Of a DNA stretch of 48,291 bases, positions 1 through 8,391 are shown piece after piece. Below the pieces are notes generated by a model. That model was not told the DNA's origin and ran no database searches. It saw only the letters and a program-made list of their open reading frames with translations. Source of the stretch: a virus; the IMG/VR virus record IMGVR_UViG_3300020436_003376, positions 1-48,291 of that record; one strand, written 5' to 3'. Position numbers and translations under genes: made by a program. Numbering within the stretch: position 1 is the first letter of the stretch; each line of letters begins with the position of its first letter.

Positions 1-263
1 TTAACCTCATGAAAATAATTTATTCGCTTAGATAGCCACTCTGAAAAAAGATCATTTGTAGGCAAGGTTACGTATAACAACATGCCTCGCTTATCATCAA
101 GAAGAGATATCTTTCTATATACACCATAATTAGATGCTATTTCTAAGATAACTTTCTGATAGTTATGTGGTATCCAATGATCATGATCAATACAAAAATC
201 TACTGTATTATCCCATCTTCTGTTAGGATATGTTTTACTTCTAACTTCAAATTTAAATTTCAT
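1..263 (-). CDS. Partial hypothetical protein (3' end beyond the window)
   Basis: The open frame starts at an ATG at position 263 and stays open for 87 codons to the left edge, so only the N-terminus is visible. The start lies inside the end of the upstream 211-aa gene (11-nt overlap), as is usual here. The protein begins MKFKFEVRSK and has no motif I recognise. It is the last visible member of the long leftward operon. Confidence 0.6.
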   Translation of the reverse strand, partial: MKFKFEVRSKTYPNRRWDNTVDFCIDHDHWIPHNYQKVILEIASNYGVYRKISLLDDKRGMLLYVTLPTNDLFSEWLSKRINYFHEV

Positions 264-888
264 TGCTCATCACTAAATTAGTATTCCAATACATAGGAAA
301 GGGTTTATCATAAAAACTTTCTATGAAAGAATTAGCATACTCTTTTATATTTGTCCAGTGATCCATTACATCAATCGAATTTACTGCTGGTGTATTAAAA
401 AACTCATGTTTTATAAAAGTTTCCATATTTTTACCATTCCAAAAATTTTCATTTGTCACATTCCCATTTGTCATTTTTTCAACAAATTCCCCATTATCAA
501 ATATTGGATGTAGAAAAGAACAAACATCTGTACCAAAAACATTTTGTGCATGTATATGTGGAAAATTCCATTTACCGCACATGAATTTTTTATGCTCTTC
601 TTTTATCCATTGTTTTAACCATCTTTGGGCCTCGTCTTCTGTCTTAAAACACATAACATGATTGACATATTCTTTGTTAGACCAAATAAGAAATATAGGC
701 AAAGGCCACATACCCTCACTTTCTTTAAAATTATTTTTTTTATTGACAATATCTCTGCAACATGGATTTCTAGTGCATCCATCACGATATTTGTCAATTA
801 TTTTATGTCGTTCAGGGCTATATAATTCTTTGGAATTAGTCCATTTGTAATTATTTTTCAGGTTTAATCTTAAATTATATCCAAACAT
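253..888 (-). CDS. Hypothetical protein, 211 aa
   Basis: A soluble-looking protein rich in aromatic residues and Asn, with a Cys-containing segment near residues 38-44 (CTRNPCC) and a further pair of cysteines around 104-122. No known family is recognised. It overlaps the preceding radical SAM gene by 19 nt and the following gene by 11 nt, so it is translated as part of the same operon. A role linked to the two upstream radical SAM proteins is possible from position only. Confidence 0.6.
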   Translation of the reverse strand: MFGYNLRLNLKNNYKWTNSKELYSPERHKIIDKYRDGCTRNPCCRDIVNKKNNFKESEGMWPLPIFLIWSNKEYVNHVMCFKTEDEAQRWLKQWIKEEHKKFMCGKWNFPHIHAQNVFGTDVCSFLHPIFDNGEFVEKMTNGNVTNENFWNGKNMETFIKHEFFNTPAVNSIDVMDHWTNIKEYANSFIESFYDKPFPMYWNTNLVMSNEI

Positions 889-2003
889 TTTTTATATATT
901 CTTAAAGATTGTTCTGGTATTTCATCTAGAACCATAAGATATTTCGTATATTCAATAAACTCTTCAACTCTATTTTTATCATAAGTTCCTGAATTCAGAA
1001 TCTTATCTACAAATTCTTTATGCACATCATTGTAAAATTGTGTTTTCATGATGTCTTCTTTAATTGTATCTGGTAGATACGCAACGTTCAATTTTTCAGG
1101 TGAATAACAATTTCTAAGATCAAGAATTATATCATGTTCTTCTGCCCATTTCATAGATTCAAAAACATTAAATACATTATAATTCTGCATGACGAACATG
1201 ATACGCAATCCTGTTAAATATGGAGGTCGCAATTTGTAATCAGGATTACCATTTCTTTCAAATTTACTTTGATCAAACCATTTTTTCCACTTATTTAAAT
1301 TATTTTCAAATCTTTTTATTTTTAAACCTTTACGACAAAACTCACCAACTTCTCCAACACCATCTAAACTCAAATATATTAAAACATTTTCACAACGATC
1401 TACGAAATCAAAGAATTCTTTTTTTGGAAAAACTGAATTATTTGTCGCCATGGTAAAAAGTTTTGCTGATCTACCCTCAAAAAAATCGCCTTCATATTCT
1501 GGCATTATAAAAGGCTCACCACCAGAAATTGTTATAAGATCTAAATCCTCTAATCCATCTAACATGTATGTATTTGTCGGTTTATTATCAGTCACCTGCA
1601 TTGGGGCTTTTTCCCACATACTACTAGCACTTGGGTTGCATATTGTACATCTAAAGTTACATTTATTTGATGGATAAATTTCTATTTCTTTTAATTTTTT
1701 CTCTCGTTTTTCATAGCAAGAATTTATGCTTTCTCTTAAACTCATAAGACCAAGAGATTCTAAGTGATAACAATATCGGCACCCATCAAGTTTTTCACCC
1801 TGAAGCATTTTTTGTCTGAGGTCTTTCATCTCTTCACCCTCAAATGCTTCTGCAAGAGTTGAATATTTACCGTCAGGTATAAAAACTTTTTTTTCTATAT
1901 CTGTACCATCGCCAGTTATTTCACCGTAATGTGTGCATGTATTGAGATTTCCATTCCACCATTGTGTCATTCTGACAAAAGGGCTCATACAAAAGTAAGA
2001 CAT
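870..2003 (-). CDS. Radical SAM protein (phage twitch-type), copy A
   Basis: A 377-aa radical SAM enzyme. The [4Fe-4S]/SAM motif CNFRCTIC is at residues 115-122 (CxxxCxxC), followed by a GGEP-type SAM-binding segment (SGGEPF). The N-terminus carries Cys5 and Cys23 in an FCxSPFxRM...NG...C arrangement, and Cys75/Cys78 form CRYC. Such extra cysteines are typical of phage radical SAM proteins with auxiliary cluster or metal sites. It is a tandem paralogue of the next gene upstream and overlaps it by 19 nt. The substrate is unknown; peptide modification, as in SPASM/twitch maturases, is one possibility. Confidence 0.85.
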   Translation of the reverse strand: MSYFCMSPFVRMTQWWNGNLNTCTHYGEITGDGTDIEKKVFIPDGKYSTLAEAFEGEEMKDLRQKMLQGEKLDGCRYCYHLESLGLMSLRESINSCYEKREKKLKEIEIYPSNKCNFRCTICNPSASSMWEKAPMQVTDNKPTNTYMLDGLEDLDLITISGGEPFIMPEYEGDFFEGRSAKLFTMATNNSVFPKKEFFDFVDRCENVLIYLSLDGVGEVGEFCRKGLKIKRFENNLNKWKKWFDQSKFERNGNPDYKLRPPYLTGLRIMFVMQNYNVFNVFESMKWAEEHDIILDLRNCYSPEKLNVAYLPDTIKEDIMKTQFYNDVHKEFVDKILNSGTYDKNRVEEFIEYTKYLMVLDEIPEQSLRIYKKCLDII

Positions 2004-3085
2004 TGCTCAGGAACTTTTACAAAAGTGTTCAAATATTTTGTATATTGTTGAAATTTGGCATAAATTAATTCTGATTCCTCACCTTTATCCAAAACCTCTA
2101 AAACAAACTGTTCATGATTGTCATCGAAAAATTTTGATTTTTTTATTTCTCGTTTAAATTTATCTGGCAAATATGCAGGACAAAGATAATCAGGCTCAAA
2201 TGCAGTCGTAAGCATCACTCGATCCCTCATGCCAAATCCGTCTAAAAATTCTAAGGTTTTTGTTAAATTGAAAACATTATAATTACTTAACACAAAATTT
2301 ACCCAAGGTCCATCATGTCTTGATTTTCTATCAAAAGTTCTATCTGAAAAAAATTTTAACCATTTTACAAAATTTCTTTTCCATACCCTCTGCTTCCATC
2401 CTAATCGACAAAACTCACCAACCTCTTCAATACCATCTAACGAAATTCCTATACAAACGTTTTTCAAATTTGACAAAAATTTCATCCATCTATCACCAGG
2501 AAATGCAGAACAATTAGTAACCATTTGAAACCAAACATTTTCATCTGTTTTACTTTCTATTAGATCCCAAAATTCATCTGTATAATAAGGCTCAATAGTT
2601 GGCTCACCACCCATAATTGTTATTTGTTTAAGATGCTCAACCCCATTTAATTCAATCGGAAGTTTATGTGAAATATGACTGTCGATAAATCTAAATTCTT
2701 TATTTCTTGCTTCCCAACCTGAGGAAGCAGATTCGTCACATGTAACGCATATAAAATTGCACTTATTTGAGGCGGCAAAATCTAATTCACGTAATTTTGT
2801 TGATGGTGGTTCTGGATATCTTTCATTTATATCCTGTCTGCAAGAATATTGATTTGATTCATCATAGAAATAACACCACTCACATTCAGGTCTTTTTTTA
2901 CCGTCTCGCATTTCTTGACGAATATTTTCCATTTCATCACTTTGAAATGCATCAATAATATTTGAATATGTACCTTCTAGAGGTGGATGATACACACATG
3001 TTCTCAAATCTCCATTTGGAGATCTTGTCATGCGAGTAAAAGGTGAGGCGCAAAAATATTTGCTATTTGAAGAAAGATCGCTCAA
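1985..3085 (-). CDS. Radical SAM protein (phage twitch-type), copy B
   Basis: A 366-aa paralogue of the following gene with the same layout: Cys12 and Cys30 at the N-terminus, Cys68/Cys71 (CEWC), the cluster motif CNFICVTC at residues 109-116, and MGGEPT in the SAM-binding region. No ATG precedes the conserved N-terminal cysteine, so the start is taken as TTG at 3085, inside the end of the upstream gene. Two adjacent copies imply duplication with possible division of labour. The two 240-aa paralogues immediately upstream are candidate partners, by position only. Confidence 0.83.
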   Translation of the reverse strand: MSDLSSNSKYFCASPFTRMTRSPNGDLRTCVYHPPLEGTYSNIIDAFQSDEMENIRQEMRDGKKRPECEWCYFYDESNQYSCRQDINERYPEPPSTKLRELDFAASNKCNFICVTCDESASSGWEARNKEFRFIDSHISHKLPIELNGVEHLKQITIMGGEPTIEPYYTDEFWDLIESKTDENVWFQMVTNCSAFPGDRWMKFLSNLKNVCIGISLDGIEEVGEFCRLGWKQRVWKRNFVKWLKFFSDRTFDRKSRHDGPWVNFVLSNYNVFNLTKTLEFLDGFGMRDRVMLTTAFEPDYLCPAYLPDKFKREIKKSKFFDDNHEQFVLEVLDKGEESELIYAKFQQYTKYLNTFVKVPEQCLTFV

Positions 3086-3794
3086 GTTTTAATTTTTTAA
3101 ATTCTAAAGTTTTCGCATTTTGTATGCTTTCAATAAGTTCTTGTTCAACAATACTAAAATAATTCCATTTACTTTGCTCTCCAAGATCAGAAAGTTTTCT
3201 ATCGCCTTTGTTTAAACCTTGACCATATTTTTCTGCAATATAAAAAATAAAATCTTTTTCTGTCTCAATTTTTATCTGAACATCTCGATCTAAGTCTGGA
3301 GGTGTTTTTGTAAAAATCCAATTATCTTCAACTTTTTCTTTTTGTGCAAAATCTAAAAGATCTTTTTTCGAATTTATTTTAATTGTATTAAATTTATCAC
3401 GATCCATGTATTTCATGTAACCAAGATATTGACAAGTCCTTAAACATGTCAGCAATTTGTTGTCAATTTCTATAGGTTTGAATATGACATTATATGTTTC
3501 AGAGTCACCATATTTGCTTTTAATCAGTTCTTGAGGAAATTCTTTGTCATCATAATTATTCAAGTAATCGTCAAATTGTTTTATAACACCATCTTCACCA
3601 TCAGGATATAAAAAGATGACATTATACTCACACAAAGATGTATTAAAATACACAAATTTGTTTAGTGGCTCACCCAAGTTATTAAAATGATCGTTATGAG
3701 AACTTGTACTTCTAATTGAACTTTCCATAGTTCTACATGACTCTTCATCTGGTTTAACCGAAAGCCATTTGACTATAGTAACAAAACCAATCAT
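3063..3794 (-). CDS. Hypothetical protein, paralogue of the next gene upstream
   Basis: A 243-aa protein with no family I recognise. It clearly resembles the adjacent 236-aa protein: both have GEP(L/V)NKFVYF around residue 40, EYN(V/A)IFLY, a KYG segment, a LGY(M/L)(K/R) segment near the middle, and a W..T.P.D.D stretch. The pair lies directly upstream of two paralogous radical SAM enzymes, so the pairs may have duplicated together and may be enzyme-substrate or enzyme-partner sets. That is inference. It starts at ATG 3794, 2 nt after the previous stop. Confidence 0.62.
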   Translation of the reverse strand: MIGFVTIVKWLSVKPDEESCRTMESSIRSTSSHNDHFNNLGEPLNKFVYFNTSLCEYNVIFLYPDGEDGVIKQFDDYLNNYDDKEFPQELIKSKYGDSETYNVIFKPIEIDNKLLTCLRTCQYLGYMKYMDRDKFNTIKINSKKDLLDFAQKEKVEDNWIFTKTPPDLDRDVQIKIETEKDFIFYIAEKYGQGLNKGDRKLSDLGEQSKWNYFSIVEQELIESIQNAKTLEFKKLKLERSFFK

Positions 3795-3796
3795 AA

Positions 3797-4507
3797 TTAA
3801 AATTGTGACGTATCTACCGTTACACCCAATGCAGTTATAGCATCAAAAAATGCTGATGAAAAAGAAGATGTTTTAGCAGTTGCAATTGCTGATTTCAAAT
3901 CTGATTCGTAATGCTCAAGACCATAGGGAATCGTATCATTTATGTTATTACTTTCAATATTTAACGCCATGCCTCTGGTTTCATAAATAAAATACTCAAA
4001 ATCTTTATCATTATCAATGTCTGCAGGATAAGTTGTCCATTTATTATTAACATTTTCATCTGTAATCCAATTTTCGAAAACAGTACCATCTAAATTTAAT
4101 GCGTTGTAAGATGATTCATCATTAAATCTCAAATAACCTAGTTCTAAACTTGCTCTCATTTTATGTAACAGAGAATCAGGAATAGATATAGGTCTTATTT
4201 TTACATCCATATCGGCTAGGGGGCCATATTTTTGAATAACATATGGATCTGGAAATGTAGTGTGACCAACATAAGTTAAATAATCTACATGCTGATCAAT
4301 CATACCCTGTTCGTTTGCGTACAAAAATATCGCATTATATTCTTTGGTGACAGAATCAAAATATACAAACTTATTTACAGGTTCTCCAGCATTAGTGAAT
4401 TGTAAATTGTTTTGTCTTTTAAGCAATATCAATTGTTCTAAATCAAAACCATCATCTATATCGTATTCTGATTGCTTATACTTTACTATATTGATAAACC
4501 CATCCAT
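3797..4507 (-). CDS. Hypothetical protein, paralogue of the next gene downstream
   Basis: A 236-aa protein sharing the GEPVNKFVYF, EYNAIFLY and LGYLRF signatures with its downstream neighbour. The C-terminal 30 residues are small and Ser/Thr/Ala-rich and differ between the two copies. It begins after a good AGGA ribosome-binding site. The 38-nt gap before it is one of the few in this part of the window and contains a near-consensus late promoter, suggesting that transcription of the radical SAM group can start here. Function unknown. Confidence 0.62.
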   Translation of the reverse strand: MDGFINIVKYKQSEYDIDDGFDLEQLILLKRQNNLQFTNAGEPVNKFVYFDSVTKEYNAIFLYANEQGMIDQHVDYLTYVGHTTFPDPYVIQKYGPLADMDVKIRPISIPDSLLHKMRASLELGYLRFNDESSYNALNLDGTVFENWITDENVNNKWTTYPADIDNDKDFEYFIYETRGMALNIESNNINDTIPYGLEHYESDLKSAIATAKTSSFSSAFFDAITALGVTVDTSQF

Positions 4508-4542
4508 AAAATCCTTTTTTATAAAAGAAAATAAAATTATTT

Positions 4543-4550
4543 CATTTATA
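4543..4550 (-). promoter_or_regulatory. Possible T4-type late promoter (TATAAATG)
   Basis: Read on the minus strand, TATAAATG matches 7 of 8 positions of the T4 late box TATAAATA. It sits about 36 nt upstream of the 236-aa gene, in one of the few gaps of the left-hand operon, and overlaps the last codons of the gene before it. The match is short and the region AT-rich, so chance is possible. Confidence 0.35.
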
Positions 4551-5088
4551 AAGTATTTAGATTACTTTTCATTACAGATAATTTTTTAATCCATTTATCT
4601 GTCATTTTCTTGCATTTCATTATATCTATTTCCCATACTGTTTGTTTCGTATCATTAATATCCACAACATTTCTAGGTATCAGCCATTGTCGTTTTGATT
4701 TCTTAACAGATAAGTCAATTCGAGAATTATAATTGGTTGTAATAACTATATCCTTAGAATCATTTATTTCATGACAGTATTCTATTGAAATGCCTGCCAT
4801 TACATTTGAAAATAATCTCTCTTCAAAATATTCACCCCAACATTTAGGTCTATGTTTAGTGGTTATTGCTTTAGTCAAAATTCTGAATGTATTCGGTACA
4901 AACTCACTTATATCATCAATACCTGAGATCATCGCCAATTTTTCATTATTGAAAAACATCAAGCATCTCAACATTTTTTCTATGTTTATATAATCAATAT
5001 CATAATTCAGTCTTCGTTTTTTAAATTCAGGTATGAGTTCTTGAACGAGTTTATAATCAGTATATCTAAAGTCTCTAACTGTGATCAT
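4546..5088 (-). CDS. Hypothetical protein, possibly GNAT-like acetyltransferase
   Basis: A 180-aa protein beginning ITVRDFRYTDYKLVQELIPEF, an opening reminiscent of GNAT acetyltransferases (beta strand, then a helix that follows a D or Y). A segment around residues 50-58 (KLAMISGID) would suit strand 4. I cannot see a clear R/Q-x-x-G-x-G/A acetyl-CoA loop, so the assignment is weak. It overlaps the upstream adenylate-forming enzyme by 14 nt, and acyl activation followed by acyl transfer would be a sensible pair, but that is speculation. Confidence 0.45.
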   Translation of the reverse strand: MITVRDFRYTDYKLVQELIPEFKKRRLNYDIDYINIEKMLRCLMFFNNEKLAMISGIDDISEFVPNTFRILTKAITTKHRPKCWGEYFEERLFSNVMAGISIEYCHEINDSKDIVITTNYNSRIDLSVKKSKRQWLIPRNVVDINDTKQTVWEIDIMKCKKMTDKWIKKLSVMKSNLNTL

Positions 5089-6034
5089 AATTTGCGGTAC
5101 GAATCAATTTATTCATCTTATTTACTTGTATTTTATCGACCTTTGTAACCGTTACAGGTGAATCAACATACCATTCCTCTACTTTTTCTTTGACCACAGA
5201 TGCATTTTCATTTCCATCATAATACAACCATACTTTGTCATTTTTAATTGTGAGCATACACCGATTTACACTTGTGTTATCCAAAACATATCTTTCAATA
5301 GTTTCAGGTTGCAAACGAGAGCAATTAAGTGCTAGTATATTTTTCTTTCTTCCTGTGACTTTCAAATCTTCAGTCACCATGTCACCAGATTGCCAAAAAG
5401 ATTCTTGTAACTTCCATTTTATAAACAATTCTTTGTCTTTTATGTAATAGTCTATTAGAGGTGATAATTTTTCGCCAATACGTTCTTCATCTTCAGAATC
5501 AGATATTGCAGGTGGCACTTCAGTAGAACCATACAAGTGATGAAATTTTATTGCACCTTTAGATAAAACATCTTTTTTTATTCCTTCAGGTACTATATCT
5601 GCACCAGAAGATATTGTCATACCTGTAAAATTAAAATCAATCCATTTTTTCGTTTTCTTCAAAACTCTATAAACCGCAGGCAAAATAAATGCATGAGTTG
5701 CATCTTTAATTTCATCAAGATATTCATATGGACTAAATGCTTTCACTCTCAATTTGCACCCTGATATGTATGCAGGCAATACAGACAATACAGGATAGCC
5801 AATCGAGGCGGCAGGAAGAGATGCATTGACTATGTAATCATCTTTTACATAATTATTATATCTACAGTTTTCTTCTGCAACTTGTTTGATAAGTTCGTAT
5901 GAATGAACTATTTTTTTAGGTGTGCCAGTTGAGCCTGAAGTATGATATACAAAATCTTCTTTACGATCAAATTTTCTAATTATATCTTCAGTCTCTTCTT
6001 TATAATCAATACATTCAATGTTTAAATTGCTCAT
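5075..6034 (-). CDS. Short adenylate-forming (ANL superfamily) enzyme
   Basis: A 319-aa protein with the AMP-binding P-loop TSGSTGTPK near residues 34-42, a YGSTE motif (the aromatic-G-x-T-E nucleotide contact) near residue 165, and a later SGDMV segment (usual form TGD). ANL enzymes normally span about 500 aa. Here the N-terminal domain before the P-loop is almost absent, as in compact acyl- or aminoacyl-adenylating proteins of natural-product clusters. The ATG at 6034, inside the end of the upstream gene and preceded by GAGA, is preferred over the TTG 15 nt earlier. Likely reaction: ATP-dependent activation of a carboxylate. The acceptor is unknown and no carrier protein is visible nearby. 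Confidence 0.72.
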   Translation of the reverse strand: MSNLNIECIDYKEETEDIIRKFDRKEDFVYHTSGSTGTPKKIVHSYELIKQVAEENCRYNNYVKDDYIVNASLPAASIGYPVLSVLPAYISGCKLRVKAFSPYEYLDEIKDATHAFILPAVYRVLKKTKKWIDFNFTGMTISSGADIVPEGIKKDVLSKGAIKFHHLYGSTEVPPAISDSEDEERIGEKLSPLIDYYIKDKELFIKWKLQESFWQSGDMVTEDLKVTGRKKNILALNCSRLQPETIERYVLDNTSVNRCMLTIKNDKVWLYYDGNENASVVKEKVEEWYVDSPVTVTKVDKIQVNKMNKLIRTANYDHS

Positions 6035-6218
6035 CGGTTGTCTCAACAATTTTTTTAGTCAATTTAATAGCATACCAATCACCTATGAATGGAAAAATTG
6101 TATGCACGATACCCAATAAAAAAACGGCCCCTGCATATAATGTGCATAAACCTGAATACTTAAAATGATGCCAATAATTAGAATTTGCTTCTTTTAGATG
6201 ATTAAAGTTTAGGAGCAT
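6015..6218 (-). CDS. Small membrane protein, DUF6356-like
   Basis: A 67-aa protein with an amphipathic N-terminus (HLKEANSNYWHHFKYSG) and one hydrophobic segment at about residues 24-45, followed by a charged tail. The pattern resembles DUF6356 proteins found beside polysaccharide or halogenase genes; this is from memory and not tested. ATG 6218 lies within the end of the halogenase gene, and the gene overlaps the adenylating enzyme by 20 nt, so these three are translationally linked. It could anchor a partner enzyme at the membrane. Confidence 0.55.
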   Translation of the reverse strand: MLLNFNHLKEANSNYWHHFKYSGLCTLYAGAVFLLGIVHTIFPFIGDWYAIKLTKKIVETTDEQFKH

Positions 6219-7431
6219 AATAGTCAAACTCGTTAAAATATGTACCTAATTGACACCATGTGCCAGATGGAAATATCCACTGATAACTAGATGTGTATTT
6301 TTGATAATAATCCCACATATTTTTTTTCATCTCATCATTTTTGCTATCTATCCAAAATTGTGTGTCAGTTCTTTTAGATAATTGATAATGTGCAAGTATA
6401 AACCGAATACCGTCATTCCAAATTCTTCTCATAACTCTATTATAAGATTCTTTTCTGTATCCTCTTTTGATTGTATTTACTAATTGTGTAATTCCTGCTT
6501 GTGTCATAAAAAGTGTGGTAGCCTCTAATGGATCAACAAAACCAGCAGAACTTCCAATCGCCACAACATTATCAGACCATGGATTTTGAAAGACTGTAGG
6601 TGTCCAACTATATTGTCTTGGTTCCCCGATTGCGACTCTGCCTTGTTCTTTTTGATTATTTAAAAATTCATCTAAAGCATCATCATGCGATACATGTCTT
6701 GAACTATAAACATAGCCCATACCAACTCTATTTCTCAAACTTATTTCAAACTCCCAACCATACTTTCTTGCAGTAGATTTAGTAACGTCCCAATCTAAAT
6801 CTTTATCGGTATGAACAGGATTTACCCATGCACTATCAACAAAATGTTGATGATGCAATTTCATTGGAGTTTTATCTTTAACAAATTTTCTTGAAAATCC
6901 TGTGCAATCGATATACAAATCATAACCATCTGGCAGAGATGTTACTTCATCTTCAATAACTTTCGTTCTTTGACAAGTTTGTTTAACAATAAAGGCAGTA
7001 GATTCTGCACACACATGATATGCATAATCTGCTCGTTTATCTGGAGTGTCAAACTCGTTATAAAATATTTGTTTATTGATGCTACCGTTTTTCCAATTTG
7101 ATTTGTCTGCATACATCTTATCAAATATGTTGTCATCGTTAAACCAAAATCTTGTCACAAAAGGATCATCTTTTTCTGGGTCTGGTGTGTTCCAACCTTC
7201 TTTGTAATTTCCATACTTATAAACCGCATTACCTTTTTCCATCCATTGATCTTCTTCGATACCCATTGATTCCCACCACCATTTTAGTTGTGGCAAACAA
7301 CTTTCTCCAACACCTAATGCAGGTATTGTTGGGGCATCATAAATTGTTATTTCTGAATCTGGTAAATGCTTTTCAAAATATCCAGCAGACCACCATCCAG
7401 ATGTGCTACCACCTATTATGCAAATTTTCAT
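6202..7431 (-). CDS. Flavin-dependent halogenase (tryptophan halogenase family)
   Basis: A 409-aa protein with the FAD-binding start IIGGSTSGWWSA (GGxxxG type), the family segment GVGESCLPQL near residue 42, two lysines (72 and 77) in the region that carries the catalytic Lys of PrnA/RebH, and PLEAT with Glu303 in the position of the second catalytic residue. The diagnostic WxWxIP motif is present only as WEFEIS (from residue 226), an unusual variant. Related viral halogenases are known from marine cyanophages (VirX1 of phage Syn10). It needs reduced flavin; the nitroreductase-like protein two genes upstream is a possible partner. The substrate is unknown. Confidence 0.83.
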   Translation of the reverse strand: MKICIIGGSTSGWWSAGYFEKHLPDSEITIYDAPTIPALGVGESCLPQLKWWWESMGIEEDQWMEKGNAVYKYGNYKEGWNTPDPEKDDPFVTRFWFNDDNIFDKMYADKSNWKNGSINKQIFYNEFDTPDKRADYAYHVCAESTAFIVKQTCQRTKVIEDEVTSLPDGYDLYIDCTGFSRKFVKDKTPMKLHHQHFVDSAWVNPVHTDKDLDWDVTKSTARKYGWEFEISLRNRVGMGYVYSSRHVSHDDALDEFLNNQKEQGRVAIGEPRQYSWTPTVFQNPWSDNVVAIGSSAGFVDPLEATTLFMTQAGITQLVNTIKRGYRKESYNRVMRRIWNDGIRFILAHYQLSKRTDTQFWIDSKNDEMKKNMWDYYQKYTSSYQWIFPSGTWCQLGTYFNEFDYYAPKL

Positions 7432-7739
7432 ATCACTGTTATTGGATCACTAGGTTTATAATATTCAATGACATCTTTATCACTCATATTTCTTATGATA
7501 TCATTTCTATATGGTAACGACTCGTAATATAATTCTTGTGATGGATATCTTTGTGTTAATACAACTGTGTCGGACGGGATAAATGTCATGGAGAACAAAT
7601 GCTCTCCATATTCATCTGCTATTTTCTGATTGTATTGTCGAAAAGGATGATTTTCAATAAAACTATACAAATATCTTTTTATTTCATCTTTCGACTTAAA
7701 TTCACGTTTTACTTTAATAATACTATTTGTAACGATCAT
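7428..7739 (-). CDS. Hypothetical protein, 103 aa
   Basis: A small soluble protein between the halogenase and nitroreductase genes, overlapping both by 4 nt (ATGA). It has a SFIENHPFRQYNQKIADEYG segment mid-protein and no family I recognise. Its position makes it a candidate accessory subunit or partner for the halogenase chemistry. That is inferred from operon position only. Confidence 0.55.
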   Translation of the reverse strand: MIVTNSIIKVKREFKSKDEIKRYLYSFIENHPFRQYNQKIADEYGEHLFSMTFIPSDTVVLTQRYPSQELYYESLPYRNDIIRNMSDKDVIEYYKPSDPITVI

Positions 7740-8383
7740 GCATGTACGATAGTCTCAATGTTTTTCATTTTCTTTAGAGATGGAAATTTAAAATCTTTAT
7801 TATCGTGATGTTCTCTTCTATCTCTTGTCTTGTCGGCAACACCTACACCCATAAGCAATATTGGTGTATCACCAAGAATGTTTGTAATTGAGGCAGAATC
7901 CATGCATTTACAACAACCTGTCGAATAACCTAATTGAGTTGCAATAAGATTTACATAGCCTGCTGAAAGACCTATTGCCATTGCACGATCTTCTTCATAT
8001 TGATCGTTTTCTTGTCGCTTTAATTCTGGTTCATTTTTCACAAACGCTAAAAGCATGTTTGCTTTTACTTGAGAGTTTGTATAAAAGTCACCATCATCTC
8101 CACGATCTTCTCTGTAATGTCCAGTCGTTGAGTTATCATTATAATCATGATAGATAGGTCCAAAACCTTTTGTATTATCATGAATGGCATCAATAACATC
8201 TCTATCTTCAATAACATGTAACTTAAAATAATTTAAATTCTGTTTTGAAGGAGAATTTGTTGCCGCCTCTAAAATCAATTTTTTGTCTTCTTCTGAAATA
8301 GTCGCATCAAGATTCCAATTTCTTTGACATTTTTGTGATTCGTGAATCGATTCTTTGAGCATTTTTTTAAAAGAACCGTGCAT
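7736..8383 (-). CDS. Nitroreductase-family flavoprotein
   Basis: A 215-aa protein with nitroreductase features: an early LILEAATNSPSKQNLNYF segment (the NSPSxxNxxxw flavin-binding region) near residue 40, a central AIGLSAGYVNLIATQLGYSTGCC segment (residues about 135-157), and a C-terminal LLMGVGVADKTRDRREH stretch (the G-x-G-x motif before an Arg cluster). The family uses FMN and NAD(P)H to reduce nitro groups, quinones or flavin. In this setting it could supply reduced flavin to the halogenase or act as an oxidative tailoring enzyme. A GGAG ribosome-binding site precedes ATG 8383. Confidence 0.75.
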   Translation of the reverse strand: MHGSFKKMLKESIHESQKCQRNWNLDATISEEDKKLILEAATNSPSKQNLNYFKLHVIEDRDVIDAIHDNTKGFGPIYHDYNDNSTTGHYREDRGDDGDFYTNSQVKANMLLAFVKNEPELKRQENDQYEEDRAMAIGLSAGYVNLIATQLGYSTGCCKCMDSASITNILGDTPILLMGVGVADKTRDRREHHDNKDFKFPSLKKMKNIETIVHA

Positions 8384-8391
8384 ATTATCTC

